DNA from: Clostridium thermobutyricum
GTDB taxonomy: Bacteria; Bacillota; Clostridia; Ch29
Direction of reading: 5' to 3'
Length of the DNA stretch: 63,503 bases
Assembly (NCBI GenBank): GCA_016841565.1
Contig: JAENYX010000008.1
Span: 1-63,503, forward strand
Below are positions 1 through 8,003 of the stretch, in pieces. The first letter of the stretch is position 1. Each line of letters begins with the position of its first letter. Below the pieces are notes generated by a model. It saw only the letters and a program-made list of their open reading frames with translations. It did not search any database and had not been told where the DNA came from. The translations under genes were made by a program, and so were the position numbers.

Positions 1-283
1 CAGTTTTCAACTTGGCATTTTGTGCCTTGTAATGTCTTAATCGCAACTTATATAGATAACTATAATTATTATTGAAAAATGGGCCTTTGCTTTCCTGTTT
101 CCCTGTGGTTGAGGCTATTGCTTCCGTTTTTGTTTTTTGCTGCAGACAAGGACAAAGGGTCTATCGTAATCAAAATTGGCAATAAAATTAAGTTATTGCA
201 GGCTATTGGTGGAATTTTTGTATTTTTGGCGATATAATTGAATTGTGCTTATATTTCAGATATTAGGATAGGAGGAGAAAAGA

Positions 284-1105
284 TTGAACAACAGATTTTT
301 TAAACTAAATCTCACTGTATTAGTTATTGTTGCGTTATGTGAGATGATAGGCACAACACAATTCTCTATTGGTATAGGGACCATTGTATTGTTACCTATG
401 CTTTTTGCCGTAGTAATTGGGATTTTGATTACTCCCGATGTGTTGGGAAAGAAATTGAAGTTTTTGAAAAAGATTGTTTCCAGTGAGGAGGTAGAAATGG
501 CGGCGCCTTTCGTAATGCTGGCATTGCTTCCTCTGGGAGTCAAGTACGGAACGCTTGTAGGACCAAATATTGTAAAGGTTGTACAAGCGGGACCTGCATT
601 TCTGTTGCAGGAACTGGGCAATTTGGGGACAATTCTTATAGCCCTGCCTGTGGCACTGTTACTGGGAATGAAAAGGGAAGCAGTCGGAGCCACCGTTTCA
701 ATATGCCGGGAGCCTACCCTTGGTGTAATAGGAGAGAGGTACGGTATCGCTTCTCCTGAAGGAACAGGGGTATTGGGGACCTATTTGACGGGAACAATAT
801 TTGGTACTATTTTTTATGGATTGCTGGGATCCCTGTCAATATCAACCGGTCTTCATCCATACGCACTGGCCATGGCCACCGGTATGGGCAGCGGCAGCAT
901 GATGACTGCTGCATCAACGTCGCTGGCTGCTGCAGCGCCTCCCGAAATGAAGGATACCATACTGGCCTATGCCGCAACCAGCAATATGCTTACAGGAGTA
1001 ACAGGACTGTATTCGGTTGTAATATTTGGTTTGCCGCTGGTAAACTTCTTCTATAAAAAACTTGAGCCTATTCTTGGCAAAAGGGGGAACAAAGATGCAG
1101 CTTAA
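284..1105 (+). CDS. DUF3100-type integral membrane protein
   Basis: A 273-residue, very hydrophobic protein with about eight membrane segments. It resembles the DUF3100 family, whose function is not established. The start is TTG at 284, chosen because GGAGGAG lies at 271-277. Glycine/serine/alanine-rich stretches around residues 200-225 (GMGSGSMMTAAS) look like the flexible pore segments of transporters. Its stop overlaps the start of the next membrane gene, and an M20 amidohydrolase follows, so the two membrane proteins may together import the substrate that the hydrolase cleaves; this is inference from context. It could instead be an exporter. Family assignment is from general resemblance only. 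Confidence 0.75.
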   Translation: MNNRFFKLNLTVLVIVALCEMIGTTQFSIGIGTIVLLPMLFAVVIGILITPDVLGKKLKFLKKIVSSEEVEMAAPFVMLALLPLGVKYGTLVGPNIVKVVQAGPAFLLQELGNLGTILIALPVALLLGMKREAVGATVSICREPTLGVIGERYGIASPEGTGVLGTYLTGTIFGTIFYGLLGSLSISTGLHPYALAMATGMGSGSMMTAASTSLAAAAPPEMKDTILAYAATSNMLTGVTGLYSVVIFGLPLVNFFYKKLEPILGKRGNKDAA

Positions 1106-1559
1106 AATGGAGAAATTGCTGAATCAACTCAAAATATTGGTAATTGTAGGCATTATTATACTCATAGGACAGCGTATAGGATATGGAATTTCTATTATAG
1201 AGGCACTGCCCGGCATTATAATAGTTATTGCAGTAGCCATGTTTGCCCTGATTGTAAAGGAGTTGACTCCCGGTTTGAAGTTCCCTGCATTTGCATGGGC
1301 ATCACTGACAGCCCTGGTTTTGAGCATGCCGTTTATGCCTACGGCCGGGTGGTTTCTGGAATACACAAACAGTGTTAATTTTCTCGGCACGACAACTCCC
1401 ATACTGGCGTTTGCCGGGATTTCGGTGGGCAACAGGATTAAACAGTTCAAAGAGCTAAGCTGGAAGGTACTGATTGTCGCCATTATGGTATTTGTAGGGA
1501 CCTATTTTGGTTCGGCCATAATTGCCCAAATTGTTCTAAAGTCCCAGGGGATTATATAA
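1095..1559 (+). CDS. Small integral membrane protein, partner of the DUF3100 protein
   Basis: A 154-residue protein with four to five predicted membrane segments and few charged residues. An upstream in-frame ATG at 1062 exists, but ATG 1095 is preferred because AAGGGGGAAC sits just upstream. The gene overlaps the end of the DUF3100 gene by 11 bases, which implies translational coupling and probably a two-subunit membrane complex. No catalytic motif is visible. I do not recognise a named family with certainty. The overlap, orientation and shared hydrophobic character support a joint transport role with the upstream gene; the substrate is unknown. Confidence 0.7.
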   Translation: MQLKMEKLLNQLKILVIVGIIILIGQRIGYGISIIEALPGIIIVIAVAMFALIVKELTPGLKFPAFAWASLTALVLSMPFMPTAGWFLEYTNSVNFLGTTTPILAFAGISVGNRIKQFKELSWKVLIVAIMVFVGTYFGSAIIAQIVLKSQGII

Positions 1560-1565
1560 TACCAC

Positions 1566-1603
1566 TTCATGGGTAATCATATGATTACCCATGAATATTT
1601 TTT
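1566..1603 (+). terminator. Perfect palindromic hairpin with T-run
   Basis: Bases 1566-1595 form a perfect 30-base palindrome (arms beginning TTCATGGGTAATC), followed by TATTTTTT at 1596-1603. It lies between the membrane pair and the M20 gene, ending 13 bases before the latter's start. It probably reduces transcription into the hydrolase gene, acting as a terminator or attenuator within the operon. Confidence 0.75.
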
Positions 1604-1616
1604 GAAGAGGTGATGA

Positions 1617-2936
1617 ATGTTGACACGGGAAGAACTAAAATCAAGGGTTATCAGTACTATTGATGAGAACAAAAAAAGGATTATGAAAATTGCAGACGAG
1701 ATGTACGCACATCCCGCACTGGGATACAGAGAAGAATATGCAAGCAGGTTTATAGCAGAGCAGCTGGGCGCATTGGGCCTGGATGTGGAACAGGGGATAG
1801 CCGCTACAGGCTGCAGAGCACGGGTCAATGGACGGAATGAAGGTCCTTCTGTTGCCGTATTGGGGGAGTTGGATGCTGTAGTATGTAAGGATCATCCCGA
1901 TGCAAATAATGAAGGCTGTGTGCATGCCTGCGGCCACAGCAATCAAATAGCAGCAATGGCGGGTACGGCAATTGGCCTGGTTGCTTCAGGAGTCATTAAA
2001 CAGCTTGATGGCAGAGTGGATTTTTTTGCAGTTCCTGCTGAGGAATATATAGAGCTGGAGTATAGGTCCAAGCTGATTGAAGAAGGCAGGATAAAGTATT
2101 TTGGAGGCAAACAGGAGCTTATCTGTAAAGGATATTTTGATGATATCGATATATCCATGATGATGCATTCAATAAATTTGGGGGGTAACAAGAAGGCGCT
2201 TATTGGGTCAAAGGGAAATGGATTTGTTGGAAAGAGGGTACAGTTTATCGGCAAAGAATCCCATGCCGGTGCGGCGCCGGACAAGGGAATAAATGCTTTG
2301 AATGCTGCCATGCTGGCAATAAACAATATAAATGCCCAAAGAGAAACATTTCCTGAAAGCGAAAAGATAAGGGTGCATCCCATCATTACAAAAGGCGGAG
2401 ACATAGTCAACATAGTGCCGGCAGATGTACGGATGGAAACCTATGTCAGAGGCAGGAGCATAGATGGTATTCTAGATGCCAACAAAAAGGTCAACAATTC
2501 GTTGAGGGCCGGAGCTTTGGCGGTAGGAGCCAATATTGAAATCGTGGAAATGCCGGGCTATCTTCCACTGCTCAACCATGATGGGCTTGATAAGCTTTTT
2601 AGGGAGAATCTTATGAAATTTGTGCCCCGGGAGGAAATTGTCGAGGGTGTTGATTTTTCAGGCTCTACAGATTTCGGAGACCTGGCACATTTGATGCCCG
2701 GATTACATCCTTTTATAGGAGGAGTAGAGGGTGACCTTCATACCCGCAGCTTTAAAACCGTTGACCCCGAACTGGCATATATAATACCGGCAAAAGCAAT
2801 GGCCATGACCGTTATAGACCTTCTTTATGACGGGGCAAAGACTGCATATGATATTAAAGACAGTTTTAAGCAGGCAATGTCAAAAGAAGAATATCTGGAG
2901 TTCATGGGGAAAATGTCAAAAATAATCCGTGAATAG
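1617..2936 (+). CDS. M20-family amidohydrolase/peptidase
   Basis: A 439-residue zinc metallohydrolase of the M20 (amidohydrolase) family, cytoplasmic by absence of a signal peptide. The N-terminal half carries the metal-site segments GELDAV (about residue 82) and HACGHS (about 103). The central lid/dimerisation domain follows at about 195-310, with SHAGAAPDKG typical of M20D enzymes. The ATG at 1617 is preceded by GAAGAGGTGATGA. Members hydrolyse N-acyl amino acids, aminobenzoyl-glutamate or small peptides; the exact substrate cannot be told. Its position behind two membrane proteins suggests it acts on an imported amide or peptide. The usual Asp-His after HACGH is replaced by Ser-Asn here, which may mark a subfamily. 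Confidence 0.85.
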   Translation: MLTREELKSRVISTIDENKKRIMKIADEMYAHPALGYREEYASRFIAEQLGALGLDVEQGIAATGCRARVNGRNEGPSVAVLGELDAVVCKDHPDANNEGCVHACGHSNQIAAMAGTAIGLVASGVIKQLDGRVDFFAVPAEEYIELEYRSKLIEEGRIKYFGGKQELICKGYFDDIDISMMMHSINLGGNKKALIGSKGNGFVGKRVQFIGKESHAGAAPDKGINALNAAMLAINNINAQRETFPESEKIRVHPIITKGGDIVNIVPADVRMETYVRGRSIDGILDANKKVNNSLRAGALAVGANIEIVEMPGYLPLLNHDGLDKLFRENLMKFVPREEIVEGVDFSGSTDFGDLAHLMPGLHPFIGGVEGDLHTRSFKTVDPELAYIIPAKAMAMTVIDLLYDGAKTAYDIKDSFKQAMSKEEYLEFMGKMSKIIRE

Positions 2937-3004
2937 GGATAATTAAGATCCGCTTCAATTCACTTAAATAGTAAAGGCTTATACTTTTTCCCGTAAACCG
3001 CGCA

Positions 3005-3033
3005 TTGACAAAATATGATTACTAGCGTATAAT
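3005..3033 (+). promoter_or_regulatory. Sigma-A promoter of the 3.04-3.34 kb leader RNA
   Basis: TTGACA at 3005-3010 and TATAAT at 3028-3033, separated by exactly 17 bases: a perfect consensus promoter. Transcription should begin near 3040, giving an RNA of about 300 bases before the terminator at 3279-3341. Confidence 0.85.
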
Positions 3034-3039
3034 ATTTAT

Positions 3040-3341
3040 GCGTTTTAATCGGTTAAATACTGGATGAAGTACACTCAAGCAGTAGCTTATGCAATGCGAG
3101 CTGGTACACGTTATATTAGTGGGTATTAGTAAGTGTTGAAATGATTTTGTAAAGTGAAACTTGAGCTGGAAAAATCATAAAACTTGAGAACTGGGATCTT
3201 TATTAGTTCAGGGCAGAATGGGCTGATAATAGGCTATACTATGATTGTGTATGGCTTAAGGTGAGTTGAAAGATGAAACCTAGATACTCTAACTCTCTTT
3301 CTGAATAAAGGCAGAAAGGGTTAGAGGGGCTAGGTTTTTTT
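3040..3341 (+). ncRNA. Unidentified structured leader or stand-alone RNA
   Basis: The RNA is bounded by a consensus promoter upstream and an intrinsic terminator at its 3' end, with no convincing ORF inside. Base pairing is abundant. ATGATTTT (3141-3148) pairs with AAAATCAT (3171-3178) around an inner AAGT-GAA-ACTT hairpin. CTCAAG (3074-3079) can pair with either of two CTTGAG copies (3160-3165 or 3183-3188), and a GGCTATAC/GTATGGC hairpin lies near 3230-3255. I see no T-box, SAM, lysine or c-di-GMP core. It could be an attenuating riboswitch for the downstream amino-acid ABC operon, or an independent RNA such as a 6S- or raiA-like species. No separate promoter was obvious between 3342 and 3466, which mildly favours a leader role. 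Confidence 0.5.
3279..3341 (+). terminator. Intrinsic terminator ending the leader RNA
   Basis: A long hairpin with outer pair CCTAG (3279-3283)/CTAGG (3330-3334), inner arms CTCTAAC and GTTAGAG, and TTTCTG/CAGAAA near the loop, followed by seven Ts (3335-3341). The first gene starts 125 bases downstream, so it can act as an attenuator. Confidence 0.8.
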
Positions 3342-3466
3342 GTTACCATCAGGAGTTACAAGTTTACTTATTATAGAAAAGGATGTAGGGAGTGAGGCGT
3401 TTTCTTGTAGGTATTGTTTGTATGGGAATATCAGAAAATCAAAATAAAGAGGAGTGTTTTAATTAA

Positions 3467-4321
3467 ATGTTAAGGAAAAAGGGATTATTTTTTACAGTAG
3501 CATTAATGTTGGTTTTATCATTGGCTTTGGTGGGGTGTACAGAAGATCCTGCACAAGAAAATGGCAATGATGTAAATGGTGATGATCCATCCAACGCAGC
3601 AGAAGATGTTGATGATAGTTTGGACAGGGTATTGGAAGCAGGTGTAATTACTGTTGTTGGCAGCGGTGACTATCCGCCGTTTAACTTCTATGATGATAAT
3701 GACAACGTTGTGGGATTTGATGTGGATACAGGAAAGGAAATTGCCAAACGTTTAGGCGTAGAGCTGAAGTATGAAACATCGGCCTGGGACGGATTGCCTG
3801 ACGGGTTAAGAGCAGGCCGCTATGACGCTATTTTGGGCAGTATGGCAATAACAGAAGAAAGGCTGAAAATTGTCAGTTTCACCACACCGTATTATTATTC
3901 GGGAGCACAGCTTATTGTACGGAAGGATTCAGGAATTACCGATGCAGACCAGATGGAAGGTAAGGAAATAGGAGTAGTTACAGGGGAAACATTTATGGAA
4001 GATGCCCAAGGCTTGGGTGCAGATGTTGTTCCCTACGAAGGGGTTAACCAAATTCTTATGGAGCTTTTAAACGGCAGGGTGGATGGAATGATTACCGACC
4101 GCTTGGTTGCCCTAAATGGTATGAATCAAATCAAAGGCGGCGATGAGCTAACATTGGCAGGCGACCTGCTGCGCCTGGAAGAGATGGCGCTGGCAGTAAG
4201 GCAGAAGGATAATAAACTGAGAGAGAAGCTAAGCGAAATACTTCAGGAAATGCATGACGATGGTACTTTGGCAAAGATAAGCGAAAAGTGGCATGATGGG
4301 AGAGATATTACAGTGAAATAA
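3467..4321 (+). CDS. Polar amino-acid ABC transporter, substrate-binding lipoprotein
   Basis: A 284-residue SBP family 3 protein. The N-terminus is a lipoprotein signal with lipobox LALVGC (Cys about residue 24), then an acidic Asn/Asp-rich linker and the periplasmic-binding-like fold (VVGSGDYPPFNFYDD, FDVDTGKEIAKRL, LRAGRYDAILGSMAI). The mature protein should sit on the outer face of the membrane and deliver an amino acid to the permease and ATPase encoded next. The ATG at 3467 follows AAAGAGGAG. Substrate (Gln, Arg, Cys or similar) cannot be read from the sequence. The gene lies behind the leader RNA at 3.04-3.34 kb, which may control it. Confidence 0.9.
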   Translation: MLRKKGLFFTVALMLVLSLALVGCTEDPAQENGNDVNGDDPSNAAEDVDDSLDRVLEAGVITVVGSGDYPPFNFYDDNDNVVGFDVDTGKEIAKRLGVELKYETSAWDGLPDGLRAGRYDAILGSMAITEERLKIVSFTTPYYYSGAQLIVRKDSGITDADQMEGKEIGVVTGETFMEDAQGLGADVVPYEGVNQILMELLNGRVDGMITDRLVALNGMNQIKGGDELTLAGDLLRLEEMALAVRQKDNKLREKLSEILQEMHDDGTLAKISEKWHDGRDITVK

Positions 4322-4329
4322 CCTGATTG

Positions 4330-4360
4330 GGCGCGGTTCCGTCAGGGACCGTGCCTTTTT
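4330..4360 (+). terminator. Intercistronic hairpin between binding protein and permease genes
   Basis: Arms GGCGCGGTTCC (4330-4340) and GGGACCGTGCC (4345-4355) pair with two wobble or mismatch positions and are followed by TTTTT. Such partial terminators commonly let the binding protein be made in excess over the permease and ATPase; that role is inferred. Confidence 0.7.
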
Positions 4361-4382
4361 GAATTAAAGAGGAGATGGATAA

Positions 4383-5054
4383 ATGATTGATATACCTTGG
4401 GACTTTACAGTTATACCTTCCTATTTCCCCAGGTTTTATGGAGCTGCATGGTTGACATTGCAGATTACCGTCTTTGGAATCCTGTTGGGTTTGGTACTGG
4501 GACTTATTACTGCTCTTATGCGGATATCAAATAGTAAAATCATCCAGGGACCGGCTTTGTTTTATATATGGATTATTCGGGGTACTCCACTGCTGTTGCA
4601 GCTTTTTGTCATTTATTTCGGCCTTGTGGAGTTTGTTGATATTCCCAGACTGACTTCGGCAGTTATAGGGCTGGGCGTTCATAACGGGGCGTATATGGCC
4701 GAGATATTCCGCGGAGCTATTGAGTCTATCGACAGGGGGCAAAAGGAAGCTGCATACAGCCTGGGTATGACAAAGGCCAAAGCCATGAGAAGGATAATTC
4801 TGCCCCAGGCCTTCAAAAGGTCGGTACCTCCGTTGGGGAACCAGTTTATTATAGCGTTAAAGGATTCATCCCTGGCCAGCGCTGTTTCGGTACGGGAGCT
4901 GCTGTTAACGGCAAGACAGATTGGATCGTCTACTATGATGATGATGGAGATGTTCGTGGTGGTTGGAGTTTATTATTTGCTGATGACTTCGGTTTTGACT
5001 GTTTTGGTAAGTAAAGTGGAGAAACGTCTGAGAGTCAGTGACCGTAGGAGCTAG
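4383..5054 (+). CDS. Polar amino-acid ABC transporter, permease
   Basis: A 223-residue inner-membrane permease of the His/Glu/Gln/Arg (HisM/GlnP) family with about five membrane segments. The EAA loop that contacts the ATPase is visible as EAAYSLGMTKAKAMRRIILPQA (about 121-142), and IIRGTPLLLQLF is the typical early family motif. ATG 4383 follows AAGAGGAGAT. It lies between the binding-protein and ATPase genes and completes the importer; normally two copies form the membrane pore. Confidence 0.92.
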   Translation: MIDIPWDFTVIPSYFPRFYGAAWLTLQITVFGILLGLVLGLITALMRISNSKIIQGPALFYIWIIRGTPLLLQLFVIYFGLVEFVDIPRLTSAVIGLGVHNGAYMAEIFRGAIESIDRGQKEAAYSLGMTKAKAMRRIILPQAFKRSVPPLGNQFIIALKDSSLASAVSVRELLLTARQIGSSTMMMMEMFVVVGVYYLLMTSVLTVLVSKVEKRLRVSDRRS

Positions 5055-5069
5055 GGAGGTGTGCCGTTA

Positions 5070-5792
5070 GTGATAAAAGTAAAAAAACTGAACAAATGGT
5101 TTGGAAAACTTCATGTTCTTAAGGATGTAGATTTGTCTGTGAAAGAAAAGGAAGTTGTAGTTATAATCGGAGCCAGCGGCTCAGGAAAAAGCACTTTGCT
5201 GAGGTGTATTAATTTTCTGGAGAAAGCACAAAAAGGGCAGATATTCATAGAGGGAAAAGAGGTCAAGTCAAAGGGAAAAGACCTGCACCTAATCAGACAG
5301 GAAGTTGGGATGGTATTTCAGCATTTTAATCTTTTTCCTCATATGACGGTTTTACAAAATGTTATTGAAGGACCAACCCAGGTTAAAAAGATGCCCAGGG
5401 ATGAAGCAAAGGAATTGGGCCACCAGCTTCTGAAAAAGGTAGGGTTGGAGGATAAGGCATACTCCTACCCCAGCATGATATCAGGCGGTCAGAAGCAAAG
5501 GGTTGCCATAGCGAGGGCATTGGCCATGCAGCCAAAGGTATTGCTTTTCGACGAACCTACATCCGCCCTCGACCCCGAGCTGGTGGGGGAAGTGCTGGTG
5601 GTTATGGAGGATTTGGCAAAGGAAGGAATGACAATGGTTGTGGTAACCCATGAGATGTGGTTTGCCGAAGAAGCAGCCGACAGGGTAATCTATATGGATA
5701 AGGGCAGGGTGATAGAGGAGGGAACGCCGGAGAAGATATTCAGCGAACCTGAAAATGAACGAACACAAGCTTTTTTGAAGCAAATATTATAA
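5070..5792 (+). CDS. Polar amino-acid ABC transporter, ATP-binding protein
   Basis: A 240-residue cytoplasmic ATPase of the GlnQ/HisP type. Walker [11 protein letters not shown] (about 34-43), Q-loop around [12 protein letters not shown], signature [14 protein letters not shown] and Walker [13 protein letters not shown] are all intact, followed by the switch histidine in VVTHEM. A GTG at 5061 would lie one base from GGGAGG (5054-5059), so GTG 5070 with normal spacing is preferred; it also gives the family's usual length. It energises import by the upstream permease and binding protein. Confidence 0.92.
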   Translation: MIKVKKLNKWFGKLHVLKDVDLSVKEKEVVVIIGASGSGKSTLLRCINFLEKAQKGQIFIEGKEVKSKGKDLHLIRQEVGMVFQHFNLFPHMTVLQNVIEGPTQVKKMPRDEAKELGHQLLKKVGLEDKAYSYPSMISGGQKQRVAIARALAMQPKVLLFDEPTSALDPELVGEVLVVMEDLAKEGMTMVVVTHEMWFAEEAADRVIYMDKGRVIEEGTPEKIFSEPENERTQAFLKQIL

Positions 5793-5910
5793 ATAAGGTA
5801 CGTTTCCCGGGGTATCAGGGGAATATGTATGTGAAAAAGGTATATTATGCCTCGGGAGGGCAGTTGGGCCATGGCCTGTAAAATCGGTGTTTGATCAGAA
5901 TTCAAAATTT

Positions 5911-5938
5911 GACAGGATATGGTATAATTAACTTGAAT
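5911..5938 (+). promoter_or_regulatory. Possible promoter upstream of comEC
   Basis: An extended -10 element, TGG followed by TATAAT (5933-5938), with a weak -35 TTCAAA at 5911-5916 and 16-base spacing. It is about 105 bases upstream of the comEC start. The rest of 5793-6042 shows nothing further. Confidence 0.4.
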
Positions 5939-6042
5939 ACAGATTGCACTACTGACCTCGTACTGCCGGCTGATGAAGTTTTAGGAAGGTAATATCAGCG
6001 GGAAATGTTCAAAAGAGGCGGATTGATTAAAGGAAAACTAAG

Positions 6043-7497
6043 ATGGAAATAAAACGGAAACTGGTTTTTGTTTTTGTTTGTTACATGGCAGGAGGCGGCC
6101 TATACCGGGTTTTGGGAACGGAACTTTGGGTTCTTGTTTTCCCGGCGGTTGTGGCTATAGTCCTCCTTTTCGCTTTTTGGCCCGGGGGAAGGATGTATTA
6201 TATAACGGCTCTGGTGTTTTTCTGCCTGGGGATAACAAGCTATGTCCTTTATTATAATGCGGCAGAGGCAGTGCAGGAATTCGAAGGCGAGTGGGTGACA
6301 GCAGAGGGAAGGGTGGAGCCGGTTATTGAGGAAGACTGTTTTTTGCTGTCTGTGGACAGCATGATACTAAATGGAAGGGATACCGGGTACAGGGGTAAAC
6401 TGATGGTATACCCGGGAGGAGACGTCGGAGCAGTAACGGTCGGCTGGAGGGCCGTGGCCGAGGGACAGTTGCGACTGCCCACCGACGGTGGATACAGAAA
6501 CTACTGCAGGGGTCTGGGAGCCGAGTCGCTGCTTTATTCGACCCCTTATCATATTGAGTTTGGACCGGCAAAACCCAATTCTCTCAAGTATCACAGCGGC
6601 CGGGCCGCCGGATGGGTCAAAAGACAGCTGGAGGCCGGCATCATACCGCAGGAGAATAGTGAAATTATGAAGGGTCTGCTGCTGGGAGGGAAGGAAGTCA
6701 GCGACGAGACCAGAGCAAGGTTTTCTGCAGTGGGCATATCGCACCTGCTGGCCGTTTCGGGACTTCATACAGGTATTATCTGCGGGGTTCTGGTATGGGC
6801 GTTGAGGAAGCTGGGTCTTATGGCACGGGAAAGATTTTTTATTATCTGCAGCTTCTTAGCCCTCTTTTCCTTTATGGTGGGCCTTACCCCTTCGGTGCTC
6901 AGGGCATCTGTAATGATGGGGGTGGTTATGCTGGCGGGGGCTGTGGACAGGAAACAAGATGCGCCCACCTCTTTTTGCTTTACCGCATTTTTGCTTTTGG
7001 TATTCCAGCCTTATATACTGTACAGTATTTCATTCCAGCTGTCCTTTCTGGCCTGTCTGGGAATTATACTGTTTTTCCCTGTATTTAATAGAATCCTTGT
7101 CTTTGCAGGCAAGTACCTGTCGTCAGCCATATCCATCACCCTTTCTTCCCAGGTATTGATATTGCCGCTCCTTGTTTTTTATTTTGACAGCTTCGCTCCC
7201 GTTTCGGTGCTTGCCAACATTCTGGTTGTACCTTTGGCGGCTGTAGTGTTGTGGCTTACGGTGGCATTTCTGGTTTTATATCCGCTGCACATACCTTTGT
7301 ACTACAATATAGTATGGGTAAATGATATAATAATTGAAATAATAGACTATATTATTATTAAGGCCGGTGCCATACCCTTTGGCAGTATCATGGTGGAAAA
7401 TGCCGGAAAGGGATTTTATATGGCCTATTACACAGCGGCAGCCGCGTTTTTATTATTATGGCATTGTTGCGGTTCTGAAAGGAGAGTGGCGGTATGA
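6043..7497 (+). CDS. comEC: ComEC/Rec2-family DNA-uptake channel protein (short form)
   Basis: A 484-residue polytopic membrane protein. The N-terminal membrane helices and a DUF4131-like soluble section (about 70-170) are followed by the Competence domain (about 190-460), with the family hallmark HLLAVSGLHTG at about 233-243 and many membrane helices. Full ComEC proteins usually add a C-terminal metallo-beta-lactamase domain of roughly 250 residues; that is absent, and the next genes do not supply it. The family carries single-stranded DNA across the membrane during transformation. The comEC-holA-rpsT-gpr order is typical of Firmicutes. Confidence 0.88.
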   Translation: MEIKRKLVFVFVCYMAGGGLYRVLGTELWVLVFPAVVAIVLLFAFWPGGRMYYITALVFFCLGITSYVLYYNAAEAVQEFEGEWVTAEGRVEPVIEEDCFLLSVDSMILNGRDTGYRGKLMVYPGGDVGAVTVGWRAVAEGQLRLPTDGGYRNYCRGLGAESLLYSTPYHIEFGPAKPNSLKYHSGRAAGWVKRQLEAGIIPQENSEIMKGLLLGGKEVSDETRARFSAVGISHLLAVSGLHTGIICGVLVWALRKLGLMARERFFIICSFLALFSFMVGLTPSVLRASVMMGVVMLAGAVDRKQDAPTSFCFTAFLLLVFQPYILYSISFQLSFLACLGIILFFPVFNRILVFAGKYLSSAISITLSSQVLILPLLVFYFDSFAPVSVLANILVVPLAAVVLWLTVAFLVLYPLHIPLYYNIVWVNDIIIEIIDYIIIKAGAIPFGSIMVENAGKGFYMAYYTAAAAFLLLWHCCGSERRVAV

Positions 7498-7706
7498 AAA
7501 AGACAGGGGTAGGACTTATACTGGCCGGATTAATTTTAATTTTGCTTTATGCAGCCTATAAAATAATCACATTGCCGGAAATGCATATTGTACTGAGGTT
7601 GGGAATCATAGGACTGCTGACAGGATTCTCCTTGCTAATTTTAGGACTTATGGCTGAGAAGAAAAATGACAGGGAGGTGGATGATGATGATATTAGTAAA
7701 TACTAA
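7494..7706 (+). CDS. Small two-helix membrane protein
   Basis: A 70-residue protein with two hydrophobic segments (about 6-27 and 34-54) and a short charged tail ending in an acidic DDDD stretch. ATG 7494 overlaps the comEC stop by four bases (ATGA), so it is translationally coupled to comEC. I do not recognise a family. The overlap with both neighbours supports a genuine gene. Function unknown. Confidence 0.6.
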   Translation: MKKTGVGLILAGLILILLYAAYKIITLPEMHIVLRLGIIGLLTGFSLLILGLMAEKKNDREVDDDDISKY

Positions 7707-8001
7707 CGATGTGCCGGGTAAAACCATTGTACAGGTTTACGGGCTGGTCAAGGGAAATACCATTCACTCAAAGCATATAGGCAAGGATATTTTAGCTGGA
7801 TTTAGGACGCTGGTGGGCGGAGAGATCAAGGAATATACCGAAATGATGGCTGATGCCAGGAAGGTGGCTTTAAAGAGAATGGTGGAAGACGCGGAAGGAC
7901 TGGGAGCCAATGCAGTTGTCAATGTGAGGTTTGCGACATCTTCGGTAATGCAGGGGGCTGCCGAGCTGTTGGCATACGGGACGGCGGTCAGGGTGGAATA
8001 A
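7687..8001 (+). CDS. YbjQ/UPF0145 family protein
   Basis: A 104-residue protein of the YbjQ (UPF0145, putative heavy-metal-binding) family. It shows the family pattern VPGKTIVQVYGLVKGNTI near the start, then AGFRTLVGGEIKEYTEMM and a terminal AVRVE strand. Members form pentameric rings; no biological role is firmly established. Three consecutive ATG codons (7681, 7684, 7687) follow GGGAGG at 7672-7677; the third is chosen for spacing, but either neighbour is possible. It overlaps the end of the small membrane protein gene and precedes holA by two bases, so it is part of the comEC-holA transcript. Confidence 0.8.
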   Translation: MILVNTNDVPGKTIVQVYGLVKGNTIHSKHIGKDILAGFRTLVGGEIKEYTEMMADARKVALKRMVEDAEGLGANAVVNVRFATSSVMQGAAELLAYGTAVRVE

Positions 8002-8003
8002 TA

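Noticed and set aside
3040..3341. T-box or lysine/SAM riboswitch identity for the leader RNA
   Set aside because: No T-box AGGGTGGNACCGCG sequence nor any recognised riboswitch core could be found.
5919..5938. TTGACA followed by TATAAT upstream of comEC as a consensus promoter
   Set aside because: The two boxes are only eight bases apart, which is too short; an extended -10 with a weaker -35 was recorded instead.
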